Shown piece after piece: positions 5,666 through 5,826 of a stretch of DNA of 5,826 nucleotides; position 1 is the first letter of the stretch; the number at the start of each line of letters is the position of its first letter. Origin of the DNA: Deltaproteobacteria bacterium (GTDB lineage: Bacteria; Desulfobacterota; Binatia; UBA9968); contig JAHFAP010000209.1 of the NCBI GenBank assembly GCA_023250495.1, positions 1-5,826 of the forward strand, written 5' to 3'. The position numbers were made by a program, and so were the translations under genes. A model generated the notes under the pieces. That model searched no databases, was not told the origin of the DNA, and saw nothing but the letters and a program-made list of their open reading frames with translations.

Positions 5666-5692
5666 GAAGTGGGTAGGACAGGACTACTTTGT

Positions 5693-5826
5693 CTAGCTCT
5701 TCTTTTCGGCCTTCTTCTCTTCCTTCTTCTCCTCGGCCTTGGCCTTAGCCGGTGCCTTGGCTTTCTCTTCGGCCTTCTTCTCCTCGGCCTTTGCCTTACC
5801 CTTTGCCTTGGCTTTCTCTTCGCCCT
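5693..5826 (-). CDS. Lys/Glu/Ala-rich C-terminal tail of an unidentified protein (partial)
   Basis: A minus-strand frame enters from the right edge and ends with TAG at 5695-5693. The 43 visible residues are 17 Lys, 11 Glu, 11 Ala, two Gly, one Pro and one Ser, ending AEKKAEKKS-like (exactly EEKKAEKKS). This composition predicts a long, charged, helical or disordered extension. Similar tails occur at the end of ribosomal proteins, histone-like DNA-binding proteins and other RNA-binding proteins. The core domain that would decide between these lies outside the window, so no function is given. The clean stop, low-complexity but regular codon use (mostly AAG, GAG and GCC) and a following hairpin argue that it is a real gene end. 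It is too short within the window to judge its start. Confidence 0.72.
   Translation of the reverse strand, partial: GEEKAKAKGKAKAEEKKAEEKAKAPAKAKAEEKKEEKKAEKKS
5723..5824 (-). repeat. Two tandem 51-bp copies coding a 17-residue repeat
   Basis: Copies 5723-5773 and 5774-5824 match at 46 of 51 positions by my count. Each encodes one 17-residue unit of the form EEKAKA..KAKAEEKK. The array may continue past the right edge. Because the period is a multiple of three, copy gain or loss would keep the reading frame. Confidence 0.8.

Noticed and set aside
5455..5676. 73-residue plus-strand frame across the zinc-ribbon start and spacer
   Set aside because: It is antisense to the zinc-ribbon start and its ribosome site, passes through the 12-bp hairpin, and has no family-like sequence.

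Overview
The window reads as chromosomal DNA of a GC-rich, free-living, probably uncultured environmental bacterium. The evidence is a high-GC codon pattern, a compact type-A PutA without a DNA-binding domain, a secreted Kelch propeller, and intergenic spacers full of short degenerate repeats. Such spacers are, from memory, common in genomes of soil or subsurface lineages such as Desulfobacterota, NC10, Rokubacteria or Acidobacteria. The phylum cannot be fixed from this sequence alone.

Layout. (1) Positions 1-211 hold the start of a minus-strand gene that runs off the left edge. It looks like a secreted or propeller-type protein but is not identified. (2) The 165-base spacer up to 377 contains a seven-base-period inverted repeat and a weak candidate promoter. 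(3) Positions 377-3403 (+) encode a full bifunctional proline dehydrogenase / glutamate-semialdehyde dehydrogenase (PutA). (4) Positions 3374-4315 (-) encode an exported six-bladed Kelch propeller whose 3' end overlaps the 3' end of putA by 30 bases. (5) The 250-base divergent spacer (4316-4565) carries a good -35 box for the Kelch gene and a cluster of four related palindromic repeat units. (6) Positions 4566-5222 (+) encode a 218-residue ferritin-like protein with a complete set of candidate di-iron ligands. (7) A hairpin terminator at 5248-5275 that works in both directions separates it from (8) a 60-residue zinc-ribbon protein at 5304-5486 (-). (9) A strong 12-bp hairpin (5630-5665) follows the stop codon of (10) a minus-strand gene entering from the right edge, of which only a Lys/Glu/Ala-rich repetitive tail (5693-5826) is visible.

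How the genes work together. PutA alone would convert proline to glutamate, feeding electrons to quinones and NAD+. The other genes have no evident link to proline use. Strand switches, terminators and spacers suggest five separate transcription units rather than one operon. I see no CRISPR array, RNA gene, transposase, phage gene or toxin-antitoxin pair, and no convincing new multi-gene system. The least explained items are the ferritin-like protein, the two repeat-bearing spacers, and the codon-phased overlap of putA and the Kelch gene.
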